Source of the DNA: Paenibacillus amylolyticus
GTDB lineage: Bacteria; Bacillota; Bacilli; Paenibacillales; Paenibacillaceae
Length of the DNA: 64,000 bases
Direction of reading: 5' to 3'
Assembly (NCBI RefSeq): GCF_029689945.1
Contig: NZ_CP121451.1
Coordinates: 1,364,001-1,428,000, forward strand
Of this stretch, positions 28,642 through 38,110 are shown one piece after another. The position numbers were made by a program, and so were the translations under genes. Within the stretch, counting starts at the first letter, position 1. Each line of letters starts with the position of its first letter. The notes beneath the pieces are model-generated. The model saw only the letters and a list, made by a program, of their open reading frames with translations. It searched no databases and had not been told where the DNA came from.

Positions 28642-29530
28642 ATGAAGTACTTAAAGGTTTCGAATTGGGGTTACTCAGCGCAACGCATATTTATCATCTG
28701 TGCCTTCTCAATTATTCCGCTGGCGTTGCTGTTCACGTTTGCATACTTACCGGTCATCAACATGTTCAAATACAGTTTCACCGATTGGAATGGATACAGC
28801 AAAAGGTTCGATTATGTTGGGTTTGAGAACTATACGCGCATCTTCAGTGATCCCGAATACTTCAAAGTATTCATTGTCAGCTTGTACTACTTTGTGGCTA
28901 CGTTCGTACAGATGGGCTTGGCACTCTACTTTGCCACGATTCTGAGTTTCAAAGTCCGAGGCAAAAACTTCTTCAAAGGCATATTGTTCTTCCCTTATTT
29001 GCTGAATGGGGTAGCCATCGGTTTTATCTTCCTCTTTTTCTTCAAACCGGACGGCACACTTGATATGCTCATGCATGCTGTAGGGCTTGGACAATATACG
29101 CAGCTTCTGGCTCGGTAATCCGAACATTATTAACGTGTCACTCGCAGGTGCATCGGTATGGAGATACATGGGCTTCAACTTTATCATTTTCCTGGGTGCA
29201 ATCTCCTCCATTCCGAAGGATGTGTATGAAGCGTCCGATATTGACGGCGCCAATCGCTGGCAGCAATTCCGCCATATCATTCTGCCGAGTATTACGCGCA
29301 TCCTGCAACTTAACCTGATCTTGGCCATTAGCGGCGCAATTAGTGCGTTCGATATTCCATATATCATGACAGATGGTTCCAACAGCAGTATGACATTTGT
29401 AATTCAGACGGTTCATTTGGCGTTTAAATACGGCAAGCTGGGACTGGCATCCGCCATGGCTGTGGTGCTGCTCCTGATTGTTATTCTTGTTACGCTTGTG
29501 CAGCGCGTCACCATGAAAGGGGAGGAGTAA
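28642..29530 (+). CDS. CUT1 sugar ABC transporter permease 1, one frameshift
   Basis: GGAGGTG lies eight bases before ATG 28642. Six membrane spans and the EAA loop (YEASDIDGANRWQQFRHIILPSI) that docks the ATPase are present. The frame changes at about 29095-29112; removing one base or adding two joins GLGQYT to WLGNPNIINVSLAG and gives about 295 aa. It forms the channel with the next gene product. About 190 bases separate it from the binding-protein gene. Confidence 0.83.
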
Positions 29531-29532
29531 AC

Positions 29533-30365
29533 GTGACACAATTCAAATACACCCTTGCGAGCGTGGTCAAATATGCTTCCCTGGTTCTGGCAGCGTTTAT
29601 CGCCTTGTTACCCATCGTGGTCATCCTGTTCGCATCCCTCAAAACGAATGCAGAATATGCTGCCAGCAGCCCGCTTGCCCCACCAGCCAACTGGCTGAAC
29701 TTTGCGAACTATACAAAGGCCTTCGTGGATGGCAACATGCTGGTCGGTTTCAAAAATACAATTATTATCCTGATCATCTCCATTGTCGGTGCAACTCTAA
29801 CGGGTCCATGATTGCGTATGTACTGGATCGATTCAAATTCAAGGGCAAGAAAATCATGGTCGCTGCATTCCTGCTCGCTACCCTGATCCCGAGTGTTACA
29901 ACGCAGGTTGCCACATTCCAGATCATCAACGCGCTCGACCTGTTTAACACACGCTGGGCAGCTATCGTAATGTACTTGGGTACAGATATCATCGCGGTGT
30001 ATATCTTCCTGCAATTCCTGGGCTCCATCTCAAGTGCACTCGATGAATCCGCCATGCTGGACGGTGCATCGTACTTCACCATCTACTGGAAAATCATTCT
30101 GCCACTGCTGAAACCGGCTATTGTCACGGTCATTATCGTAAAAGGTGTGAACATCTACAACGACTTCTACACACCGTTTCTCTACATGCCGAAGACCGAT
30201 CTACAGGTCATATCCACCGCCTTGTTCAAATTCAAGGGGCCGTTCGGATCACAGTGGGAAGTCATCAGCGCCGGCATCATGATCGCCATTATTCCCACCA
30301 TGATCATCTTCCTGCTGCTACAGAAGTACATCTACAATGGCTTCGCACAAGGCTCAGTTAAATAA
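29533..30365 (+). CDS. CUT1 sugar ABC transporter permease 2, one frameshift
   Basis: GTG 29533 has GGAGGAG five bases upstream and lies two bases after the previous stop. Six spans and the EAA loop (DESAMLDGASYFTIYWKIILPLL) are visible, and the C-terminus YNGFAQGSVK is typical. One more G in the GGG run at 29802-29804 restores LTGSMIAYVLDRF and gives 277 aa. No ATPase gene is nearby, so a shared MsmX-type ATPase encoded elsewhere must serve it. Confidence 0.85.
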
Positions 30366-30381
30366 AAAAACGAGAGGCTAT

Positions 30382-30565
30382 ATGAAATGCATATTGAGAA
30401 TGCACAGGAACGAAGAGGACAGAAATAAGCTGGAGAAACGGAGTGTTCGCATTTATAACCGGATTTTCCCCTTTTATAAGGGATCAAAAAAATCTGGGGA
30501 TAACGGCGATTGGAAGGTTGTTCTGTCATCGAAGTGGTCTAGTGTAATTTTAGTATTCATTTCAT
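30382..30565 (-). repeat. Fold-back element, family 1, copy 3 (inverted)
   Basis: The ends ATGAAATG (30382) and CATTTCAT (30558) are inverted repeats. The inside is the reverse complement of the copy 1 core: GAAGAGGACAGAAATAA, CCGGATTTTCCCC, AAAAAAATCTGGGGATAAC and GGAAGGTTGTTCTGTC. It separates the transporter genes from the GH130 gene of the same strand. Confidence 0.75.
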
Positions 30566-30593
30566 AAAGCCTAACCGAAGGGAGAAATGAAAA

Positions 30594-31631
30594 ATGTCAG
30601 TTGCTGAAACGAAAAACGTACACATTGTGGGGGATGCTTTGCCGAATATGCCGTGGGAGGCGAAACCGGAGGGAACGGAAGGCCCGGTGTGGAGACATTC
30701 GGCGAATCCGGTGGTTCCGCGTAACCCGGTCAAGGGAGTTGCCCGTATTTTCAACAGTGCCGTTGTACCTTATGAAGGGAAATTCATTGGTGTCTTCCGT
30801 GCTGAAACCGTTAATGGACGTCCGCACCTCCACATGGGAGCGAGTGAGGATGGTTTAGAGTGGACGATTGAAGAGGAACGCATTGCCTTTGTCGATGAAA
30901 ATGGCGATCCGTTTATGCCGAACTATGCGTACGATCCGCGTCTGGTGAAAGTGGAAGATACGTATTATATCATCTGGTGTACCGATTTTTACGGAGCAGC
31001 ACTGGGACTGGCGAAGACCGATGACTTCAAAACATTTGTCCGTCTCGAAAACCCAATGCTGCCATTCAACCGTAATGGTGTGTTGTTCCCGCGCAAAATC
31101 AACGATAACTATGTCATGTTGTCCAGACCGAGTGATAGTGGACATACGCCATTCGGAGACATTTTCCTGAGTGAAAGCCCGGATCTCGTGTATTGGGGCA
31201 AACATCGTCATGTGATGAGCAAAGGCGGCCAAGGCTGGTGGCAATCGGTCAAAATTGGCGGCGGACCTGCCCCGATCGAGACATCCGAAGGCTGGCTGAT
31301 GTTCTATCATGGCGTAACCGGAACGTGCAATGGGTTTGTCTACAGCATGGGTGCGGTCATTCTGGATCTGGATGAGCCGTCCAAAGTGAAATATCGTTCC
31401 TCCAACTTCGTCCTGACACCGGAAAAATGGTATGAAGAGCAAGGTTTCGTGGATAATGTCATCTTCCCGTGTGCAACACTGCATGATGCCGAGACTGGAC
31501 GCATTGCCATCTATTACGGGGCTGCCGACACATATGTGGGCGTGGCGTACACGACCGTCGAAGAGATTGTGAACTATGTGATCGAGACGGACGAAGTCAT
31601 TGCTGGCGACCACGAGGAAGGCAAGCTGTAG
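30594..31631 (+). CDS. GH130 subfamily 2 phosphorylase, likely beta-1,4-mannooligosaccharide phosphorylase, 345 aa
   Basis: Family motifs include ARIFNSAVVPYEGKFIGVFRAE, NYAYDPRLVKVEDTYYIIW, KIGGGPAPIETSEGWLMFYHGV and FVDNVIFPCATLHD. The length suits subfamily 2, whose members remove mannose from the non-reducing end of mannooligosaccharides with phosphate, giving mannose 1-phosphate. ATG 30594 has AGGGAG upstream. It complements the subfamily 1 enzyme on the other strand: long chains are shortened here, and the final disaccharide goes through the epimerase and subfamily 1 enzyme. Confidence 0.82.
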   Translation: MSVAETKNVHIVGDALPNMPWEAKPEGTEGPVWRHSANPVVPRNPVKGVARIFNSAVVPYEGKFIGVFRAETVNGRPHLHMGASEDGLEWTIEEERIAFVDENGDPFMPNYAYDPRLVKVEDTYYIIWCTDFYGAALGLAKTDDFKTFVRLENPMLPFNRNGVLFPRKINDNYVMLSRPSDSGHTPFGDIFLSESPDLVYWGKHRHVMSKGGQGWWQSVKIGGGPAPIETSEGWLMFYHGVTGTCNGFVYSMGAVILDLDEPSKVKYRSSNFVLTPEKWYEEQGFVDNVIFPCATLHDAETGRIAIYYGAADTYVGVAYTTVEEIVNYVIETDEVIAGDHEEGKL

Positions 31632-31664
31632 TTGAAGTGAATGGAACACAGGGGAGTAATGCAT

Positions 31665-32606
31665 ATGGAGTATATCAAAGGATTTACATTTGGCTGGATG
31701 AGTGGCAAGGGTGACTTCTGCAAGCCGGAGGCCAAAGAATCCTTGCGTCTGATGGCTGAGCGCACAGGCAGTTCTCATGTTATTTTTGCACTGGCGGCAC
31801 ATCAGGATCATCCGCAGGCGGTAGAGGTTAAGTATCGGGGTGACCATCTGGTGGAGGATGATGAACTGGTCGACATGATTCGTTACGCCAGGGCACTCGG
31901 GCTGCGTGTCATTCTGAAACCAACCGTCAACTGCACCGATGGCACATGGCGAGCACACATTAACTTTTTTGATATCGATGTGCCGTGTGAGCCGAAGTGG
32001 AAGGATTGGTTCCGCAGTTACACGGCATTTCAGAAACATTATGCAGCTATAGCAGAGCAGGAAAAGTGTGAGATGTTCATCGTAGGCTGTGAGATGGTGC
32101 AATCCGAACGTCGGGATCAAGAGTGGCGCGAGGTGATCGCTGGTGTGCGTGAAGTATACACTGGACTGGTGTCATACAACACGGACAAATATCAGGAAGG
32201 TCATGTGAAGTGGTGGGATGCTGTGGACGTCATCTCTTCGAGTGGCTATTATCCCATCGGAGATTGGGAGGCACAGTTGGATCGAATCGAGCAGGCAATT
32301 GCTCCCTATGGCAAACCCTTTTTCTTCGCAGAAGCCGGTTGTCCCAGTCGCAGCGGATCAGCCCAGGTACCGAATGATTGGGGACTGGAAGGTGAAGTGA
32401 GTGCGGAGGAACAAGAGCGTTTCTATGAAGCCATGTTCCGGCATGTCAGTCAGCGTGACTGGGTACGGGGATTCGGTCTATGGGACTGGAGCGCACATCT
32501 GCACGCAGAGAAGGATGCGCTGATGGACGACGGATACGGGGTGTATGGCAAGCCCGCGGAGAAGATTATTCGTCAATTCTATGAGAGCATAACTGTAAAA
32601 GTTTAA
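31665..32606 (+). CDS. GH113 beta-mannanase, cytoplasmic, 313 aa
   Basis: A TIM-barrel of the GH113 type (compare the Alicyclobacillus enzyme) begins MEYIKGFTFGW. The likely acid/base is E143 in VGCEMVQSE and the nucleophile E223 in FFFAEAGCPS; WDWSAH near 275 lines the site. No signal peptide is present, so it acts inside the cell on imported mannooligosaccharides. GGGGAG lies eight bases before ATG 31665. The gene follows the GH130 gene by 33 bases. Confidence 0.8.
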   Translation: MEYIKGFTFGWMSGKGDFCKPEAKESLRLMAERTGSSHVIFALAAHQDHPQAVEVKYRGDHLVEDDELVDMIRYARALGLRVILKPTVNCTDGTWRAHINFFDIDVPCEPKWKDWFRSYTAFQKHYAAIAEQEKCEMFIVGCEMVQSERRDQEWREVIAGVREVYTGLVSYNTDKYQEGHVKWWDAVDVISSSGYYPIGDWEAQLDRIEQAIAPYGKPFFFAEAGCPSRSGSAQVPNDWGLEGEVSAEEQERFYEAMFRHVSQRDWVRGFGLWDWSAHLHAEKDALMDDGYGVYGKPAEKIIRQFYESITVKV

Positions 32607-32745
32607 ACGAGAAGCAAGAAGGCGTATGTGAAGATGAATCTGTAGTGATATCCTCATATGCGTCTCTTTTGTGATCAATTTAGAATACGAGATGAACATG
32701 ACTCACGAAGAGACATGTTGTGTACATGCAGACAGGAGTGAATCT

Positions 32746-33708
32746 ATGGGAGACATGCCATTGGAACAGTTGAAAAAATACAACGGAAGCAGTCCGAAGC
32801 CGGACGATTTCGATACCTATTGGAGCCGGGCCCTCGCGGAGCTTGATGCGCATTCGCTTGAATATGAATTGATTCCGGCGGCTTTCACATCGCCGATTGC
32901 AGAATGCTTCCATCTATATTTCACGGGTGTGGGAGGCGCACGCGTTCATGGTAAGCTGGTCCGGCCTTTATCAGCATCTACGGATGCCAAGGGAGTAGCC
33001 ATGGCCATGTTTCACGGGTACTCCGGTGATAGTGGCGACTGGTTTGACAAGATTGCATATGCAGCTCATGGCATCACGGTACTGGCGCTGGATTGCCGTG
33101 GACAGGGAGGCCTTTCCGAGGATAACTTGCAAGTCCAAGGAACAACCCTGCGGGGACATATCATTCGGGGCATCGATGACCCTGACCCCAATAAGTTATA
33201 CTTTCGCAACGTTTTCCTCGATACGGTGCAGACCGTGCGCATTCTGATGTCAATGCCACACGTTGATGCGGAGCGGGTGGGTGTATACGGCTGTTCACAG
33301 GGTGGGGCGTTAGCCACGGCGTGTGCTTCACTTGAACCGCGCGTGAAGCTGGCGGTGCCGGTATATCCTTTTTTATCAGATTACAGACAAGCCTGGGAAC
33401 TGGGTGCCTCAACCTCTGCCTATGAGGAACTGGTGTATTACTTCCGGTTATTTGATCCGAATCATGAGCGGGAGGACGCTATTTTCAACAAGCTGGGATA
33501 CATCGATATCTCCAATCTGGCTGAACGGATTCAAGCCAAGGTTTTGTTTGTTACTGGACTTGCGGACACCATCTGCCCGCCATCCACCCAGTTTGCAACG
33601 TACAACCGGATTCGTTCGGAAAAAGAGTTGGTAGTCTATCACGAGTACGGACATGAGTACATTCCGGGATTGTCTGATCGAACGTTACAGGCGTTTTTGG
33701 ACCTTTAG
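32746..33708 (+). CDS. CE7 acetyl xylan esterase / cephalosporin C deacetylase type, 320 aa
   Basis: The alpha/beta-hydrolase of carbohydrate esterase family 7 is recognised by RGQGG (118-122), the nucleophile in GCSQGG (S184), the acid D274 and the base H303 in EYGHEY. Length is exactly typical. The family removes acetyl groups from short oligosaccharides in the cytoplasm. In this operon it probably deacetylates imported acetylated mannooligosaccharides before phosphorolysis. CAGGAGTG precedes ATG 32746. Confidence 0.87.
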   Translation: MGDMPLEQLKKYNGSSPKPDDFDTYWSRALAELDAHSLEYELIPAAFTSPIAECFHLYFTGVGGARVHGKLVRPLSASTDAKGVAMAMFHGYSGDSGDWFDKIAYAAHGITVLALDCRGQGGLSEDNLQVQGTTLRGHIIRGIDDPDPNKLYFRNVFLDTVQTVRILMSMPHVDAERVGVYGCSQGGALATACASLEPRVKLAVPVYPFLSDYRQAWELGASTSAYEELVYYFRLFDPNHEREDAIFNKLGYIDISNLAERIQAKVLFVTGLADTICPPSTQFATYNRIRSEKELVVYHEYGHEYIPGLSDRTLQAFLDL

Positions 33709-33892
33709 ATGTAGGTCATACTAATCCGTGAAAAGCGGCAGTAGCCCATGTTACACCACATGCCAGGATAAGCACAGGATGATCAAAACTTCTAGTTGTG
33801 AACCCGGCACTAGTGGGGTTCTGTTGGAGGTATATGCTTTGCTTCGTGTATGTATGGACAGGTTCCGGTCAAAGAGAAGTGAGAAGTGAAAG

Positions 33893-34095
33893 TGGCTAAC
33901 GAATTGAGTTAGCGTTAATTGGCGATTTAGCTTGGTATGCAGAATGTAACGAACCTCAGTGAAGTTATTGTGGTGAAAACCCGTAGAAAAGTGCCAAAAG
34001 TTATACTTATCGATGAATTAAGGCTTCTACGATTCGTTAAACCGCAGACTTGCCTTAAATGGGGCTAATAGCGTGTTTTGGGTTCGTTAGATCCT
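33893..34095. repeat. Divergent single copy of fold-back repeat family 2
   Basis: The same four-site order is kept as in the triple array: GCTAACGAATTGAG, GTAACGAACCTCAGTGAAGTTAT, CTACGATTCGTTA and TTTTGGGTTCGTTAG. Sequence between the sites has drifted. It lies downstream of the mannan operon, before a terminator. Confidence 0.65.
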
Positions 34096-34104
34096 AATGA
34101 ATAC

Positions 34105-34155
34105 AAAAAAGGTTGTCTCTTACGTCTTATTTAAGACATAAGAGCAACCCTTTTT
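34105..34155. terminator. Strong bidirectional terminator
   Basis: AAAAAAGGTTGTCTCTTA and TAAGAGCAACCCTTTTT pair around an inner stem (GTCTTA/TAAGAC). It is the likely end of the mannan operon. The interval 33709-33892 before it shows no gene. Confidence 0.85.
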
Positions 34156-34187
34156 AAGCGGGAATAGGCAGATTTATGCTTTCTTAT

Positions 34188-34336
34188 ATAAGTTAAACTA
34201 AAATCACATTTGAGCCATTCGCGGGAAAAGAGAACTGCCTTTGAATTACGCTTATTCCCGGATTTTTGAGTTACCGTATAAGGTGATCATCCTGATAGAA
34301 GCTTCTGCTTCAAGAAGGCTTTCTTGCAGAAATCAG
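34188..34336 (+). repeat. Degenerate, truncated copy of fold-back family 1
   Basis: It begins ATAAGTTAAACTAA, and keeps a weakened core (TTATTCCCGGATTTTTGAGTTACC) and the GGCTTTCTTGCAGAAA hairpin. The right end is missing where the quinone reductase gene ends at 34337. Confidence 0.55.
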
Positions 34337-34915
34337 TTACCCCATCTTTCTCCCAAGTAACTCGATCTTCTCCAACCATTTTTTTTTCTGTTCCTCGGAC
34401 TGTTTTCCCACCACATCTACAGGTGTTATGCGCACAGGCTTGATGCCAGTGAGTGCAAATGTGGAGATTTTCATCATTTTGTGTGCGGGCTCACCCTGGA
34501 ACCATTTGAAGTACCAGTACGGGCCATCCATGGTGGTGATCATGCGAGCCGTACGGCCTTTGAGCAGCTGATCCGGGAAAGGTTTACCTTTGTGATATTT
34601 GAAGGCATAACCTGGCATAAAGATCCGGTCGACGAAACCTTTCAGCAGGGCTGGCGGTCCTCCCCACCAGATGGGGAATACCCATACGAGATGCTCGGCC
34701 CACTTAATCGCTTCTTGGGCTTGCAGCAAATCCGGTTCGAGTGGCAGTTTATTACGATAACCTCCCTCCAGATTCATGTTGAATTCCAGTTCGTTTAGGG
34801 TGATCATGCGAACTTCGGCACCAGCTTGCATCGCACCTTTGCGGTAAGCCTCTGCGATTGCGCAGTTATAACTCGGTGAGACGGGATTACCTTGAATAAT
34901 TAATATTTTTTTCAT
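34337..34915 (-). CDS. Flavodoxin-fold NAD(P)H:quinone oxidoreductase, 192 aa
   Basis: The protein begins MKKILIIQGNPVSPSYN and has WVFPIWWGGPPALLKGFVDRIF, the FMN-binding and flavodoxin-like signature of the NQO1/MdaB/YwrO group. It reduces quinones or similar electrophiles by two electrons with NAD(P)H. A TTAGT-type palindrome upstream (34940) resembles one before the divergently located tetR gene, so it is likely controlled by that repressor. ATG 34915 is preferred to GTG 34927, which is only one base from the AGGAAG. Confidence 0.83.
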   Translation of the reverse strand: MKKILIIQGNPVSPSYNCAIAEAYRKGAMQAGAEVRMITLNELEFNMNLEGGYRNKLPLEPDLLQAQEAIKWAEHLVWVFPIWWGGPPALLKGFVDRIFMPGYAFKYHKGKPFPDQLLKGRTARMITTMDGPYWYFKWFQGEPAHKMMKISTFALTGIKPVRITPVDVVGKQSEEQKKKWLEKIELLGRKMG

Positions 34916-34939
34916 TGAAGATGACACTTCCTGACTATT

Positions 34940-34957
34940 TTAGTTAATGAACACTAA
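34940..34957. promoter_or_regulatory. Candidate TetR operator at the quinone reductase gene
   Basis: TTAGTTAATGAACACTAA is an imperfect palindrome (TTAGT...ACTAA) just upstream of the reductase gene. The interval 34958-35234 shows nothing else I can call. Confidence 0.45.
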
Positions 34958-35234
34958 CCTCATGTGCAAAAAGAAAAGGTCACGTATGACCCGATAATCC
35001 ATCTGTATATGCTGATGGGATGTTAACGATTCTCTTTTAGAAGTTATTCAGCAAGTCCGCTTTAAATTAAGAATTACGAATCATGCCTAGCGACATCATC
35101 CGCATCGGAGTATGGAATTCAGCCGAAATTAGCGGATGTTTACGAAGGTTGTTTGCTTTGGAAACAATGCAGTTGCTCACGTCGTTCTCCCTACCCTCCG
35201 CTACTCCATTTCTAGCTTTATTCCATCTCCACCG

Positions 35235-35825
35235 TTACTCCAGAGGTACATTTCCCAACATCGACGTAAGTCGATGAACGGTTTCTCCGGTATAAGGTAC
35301 CAATAGCTCCGGCAGTTCACCTTGCATACTGGAGACGGCCATGCGTGTAATTGCTCCGATCACCAGAACGGCTGTGAGCCGTGAATCCTGCTGAGGCAGT
35401 TCGCCCCGCATCATTCCCTGGTCGATCAGATCCATTAACGCATCCAATGGCTGACGGTAATCTTCACTGCTTCCCGCTTCAATGAATATTTCATGATTCT
35501 GTGAAATCAACAGCAGTCCATAGGGATCTTCATCGTGCAGGTGAAGAACCTCGGTAATCAGTTGCTTGAAGCGTTCCAACACGGGACCTTCCTGTCGAAC
35601 ATACCCGTCAATCAGTGAAGTATAGTCCGCGCAGTATTGGGTGAAGGCTTCCAGGGCAACGGCATCTTTGTTTTTAAAATGTTTGTAGATCGCCGCATCG
35701 GTTACTCCCGCGGCGTCACCGATCTCTTTGACGGAAATGCCGTCAACGCCTTTGGTTGCGAACAAGCGCATCGCCGCTTGTAAGATATCTTTCTTTTTGC
35801 TATCCACATGAGGTTTGTTCTTCAT
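35235..35825 (-). CDS. TetR-family repressor, 196 aa
   Basis: The N-terminal DNA-binding domain (KKDILQAAMRLFATKGVDGISVKEIGDAAGVTDAAIYKHFKNK) is typical, followed by a helical ligand domain of about 140 residues. It sits next to the quinone reductase gene on the same strand, a common arrangement for electrophile-responsive repressors. A palindrome lies just upstream of its start, so autoregulation is likely. Confidence 0.87.
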   Translation of the reverse strand: MKNKPHVDSKKKDILQAAMRLFATKGVDGISVKEIGDAAGVTDAAIYKHFKNKDAVALEAFTQYCADYTSLIDGYVRQEGPVLERFKQLITEVLHLHDEDPYGLLLISQNHEIFIEAGSSEDYRQPLDALMDLIDQGMMRGELPQQDSRLTAVLVIGAITRMAVSSMQGELPELLVPYTGETVHRLTSMLGNVPLE

Positions 35826-35832
35826 GATTGTA

Positions 35833-35852
35833 TAGTAAGTGGTTACTAACTA
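35833..35852. promoter_or_regulatory. Candidate TetR operator at the tetR gene
   Basis: TAGTAAGTGGTTACTA at 35833-35848 is an imperfect palindrome, followed by ACTA. It shares the TTAGT/ACTAA arms with the site at 34940. Confidence 0.45.
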
Positions 35853-35988
35853 AAATGCAACAAGCAATTTTGAAACTCTAAATGGAGACACGGAATAAGC
35901 GCTTACGAACAAAGCTTGCAGGCTTGAGAGAGGCAACGTATGATGAATAGAAATCAACATCGGAGCAGCAAGGAGAACGAAATGGGGA

Positions 35989-36969
35989 ATGAATAGCGTG
36001 ACAGAAAAAATGGATGCATACAGCTGGGTGACGCCCGAAGGAATGCTGAATGATCGCTATATAACAAGCCGCGAACAGTTGTATCAAGGCATGAACGGAC
36101 GATATGTGGAGCGGTTCACTGTTCCTGCTGGTGGGAGTTATATTTTCAAACCGCTGACGAATTCTGCACAGCACGGACGGGAACGATGGATGTACGAGCG
36201 TGTGATGTCTGGTCTACCCCCGATCTATCCGCAACTCATTGCAGCGTCGGACCTTACCATTGCACCGGCACAGAGCTGGATGATCTACGAGGACCTGGGG
36301 CAACTGGTGCATGATTCGCAAGAAGAGACAATGCTCGGCGCAGCGGCACATATGGCGGCCTGGCATGCGCTACCTATTACGGATTGGAGTGAACTGCCTC
36401 GTGTGGGCCAGAAACCATCCATTCGCACCATGTTGGATGAGTTGCGGATGCACAGACAATCTATAGATGATCTGTTGTCCAGGCTGGATATGCGGTTGTC
36501 TTCATCAGATTGGGACAAAATGGCCGCGTTGATCCTCACAGCAGAGGAAGAACTTCCTACCGTCCTGTGTCATGGAGACCTGCATCCCGGTAATCTGGCT
36601 GAAGTGGACGGCAGACTGGTCATCTTGGACTGGGAGCATGCCCATCTGAATACCCCACTGTGGGACGTATACCATCTGGTGGATCTCTCGCATCCGCTGT
36701 TTCCCAGAACAGTTACGCCTGAATTGCGGGAGCGGGTTATAGATGTGTATCTGGACAAGCTGGGGAGCCTGGGCGTGCAGATTGAACGGGTTTCTTTTGC
36801 AGAATGGTACGATGCCTATGCTATTGTATTTTCACTCTGGATGCTGCGTCTGATTGATGGCGATCTGAGAAGTGAGGATTGTGTGTGGCCACGGGAGCAG
36901 CGACGTAACCAGTGGTATGAGACGGCATCGACATTGGAACAGTGCATGAAGCACATGCGTGAGGAATAG
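35989..36969 (+). CDS. APH-type phosphotransferase (kinase fold), 326 aa
   Basis: The Brenner motif HGDLHPGNLAEVDG with the catalytic Asp, and VILDWEHA with the metal-binding Asp, identify the aminoglycoside phosphotransferase/choline kinase superfamily. The N-terminal lobe is short (ERFTVPAGGSYIFKPL). The substrate is unknown; many members phosphorylate small hydroxyl compounds or act in spore-coat (CotH/CotS-like) or cell-wall chemistry. The glycosyltransferase gene begins 18 bases downstream, so the two probably work together. Confidence 0.75.
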   Translation: MNSVTEKMDAYSWVTPEGMLNDRYITSREQLYQGMNGRYVERFTVPAGGSYIFKPLTNSAQHGRERWMYERVMSGLPPIYPQLIAASDLTIAPAQSWMIYEDLGQLVHDSQEETMLGAAAHMAAWHALPITDWSELPRVGQKPSIRTMLDELRMHRQSIDDLLSRLDMRLSSSDWDKMAALILTAEEELPTVLCHGDLHPGNLAEVDGRLVILDWEHAHLNTPLWDVYHLVDLSHPLFPRTVTPELRERVIDVYLDKLGSLGVQIERVSFAEWYDAYAIVFSLWMLRLIDGDLRSEDCVWPREQRRNQWYETASTLEQCMKHMREE

Positions 36970-36987
36970 AAATGAGGGGTGAGAAGC

Positions 36988-37985
36988 TTGCGTAAAGTCG
37001 GACTTGTTATGCGTAAAATTCAATTCACGGAAGCACAGGGGCCGCGCGTATTTGCGGACCGGTTGAAGCAGATTGGTCTGGAGCTGGGTGTGGATATTGT
37101 GTTCATCTCGCCAGAGCGTCATGTCAGCGGATACGACTGGTTGCCGGGGTATGAGCATGAGAAAGGTGACCTGGTGAACTACGATATCGTTCTGGACCAG
37201 ATTCATAGCCAAGATATAGAGCATGTCATCTACACTGTATCCGGGTTTACGTTCTTGAAGATGTTCTTGCCGAAGAGCGTATTGTTCCCGCACAGTTTCC
37301 CGATCCCGCGCTGACGGGATATGAGATGATGAAGCCATTCTATACGATGGTGGACAAAGCGATTGTGCAGACGGAGTTTTTGAAAACAGAACTGGCCCGC
37401 AATTTCGGCGTACATGACGTGAACGTCATCCCGATTGGCTTTAGCGAAGAGCTGGCGAACCGTCACTATGACCCGAGTCAGGTGGTGCATAATCGGGTGC
37501 TCTGGATCGGTCGGGATGAAGCAAACCGTCGCCCGGATCTGGTTCTGGAGTACGCTCGGCAGAACCCGGACAAGGAAGTGTACATGGTGTTCGGCGGTGT
37601 TCGCTATAAGGAAACCATGAAGAAGTACGATATTCCTGCCAACGTAAAGCTCAAGTTTGCGCTCACACAGGATGAGATATTTACGTTGATGAACTCTGCC
37701 AAGGTATATTGGAACTGTTCTGCCTTTGATACGTTTGCGATGCCGCTGACCGAAGCGATGGCGATGGGCAAAATGGTTGTGAAACCGGAGCATGCCTGCT
37801 ACGGGCACATTCGATCCACACATGCCTTTGCAGGCAACGAGGATAACTGGTTTGAACTGGTGAACATGGCTGCGGCTGCGCCGCGCCGTGTGTCGGAAGA
37901 CAACCGCGAGTATGCGTTTGGTGCCTTTTCGCGCACGAAGATGAAAGAAGGGTACCGGCAGTTTTTCTCCGATTGGTTGAAGTAA
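36988..37985 (+). CDS. Glycosyltransferase of the GT4/GT-B type, one frameshift
   Basis: The C-terminal half has NRVLWIGRDEANRRPDLVLEYARQNPDKEVYMVFGG and PLTEAMAMGKMVV, the nucleotide-sugar site of GT-B enzymes. The N-terminal half begins RKVGLVMRKIQFTEAQGPRVFADRL. One more C in the CCC run at 37299-37301 restores PHSFPDPALTGYEMMKPF and gives 332 aa. TTG 36988 is chosen with GAGGGG upstream; GTG 36979 is possible. Donor and acceptor are unknown. It follows the phosphotransferase gene closely. Confidence 0.75.
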
Positions 37986-38110
37986 AGCATGGTTGAAGTA
38001 AAGGATAATCGTGCGGGGTATGGAGTTGGACGGATCAGTAATTAATGAGGTTGAAATAAGGCAGGACCATTGGATGGAAGTTCATTTTCCAGCACGTAGG
38101 AGGAGACTTT

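Noticed and set aside
26734..30565. Composite transposon carrying the mannan transporter genes between fold-back copies 2 and 3
   Set aside because: Opposite orientation fits formally, but there is no transposase, the flanking genes belong to the same pathway, and the copies are not identical.
30855..32120. 421-residue minus-strand frame opposite GH130 and GH113 genes
   Set aside because: It crosses two real genes and their intergenic gap, with unusual composition and no start signal.
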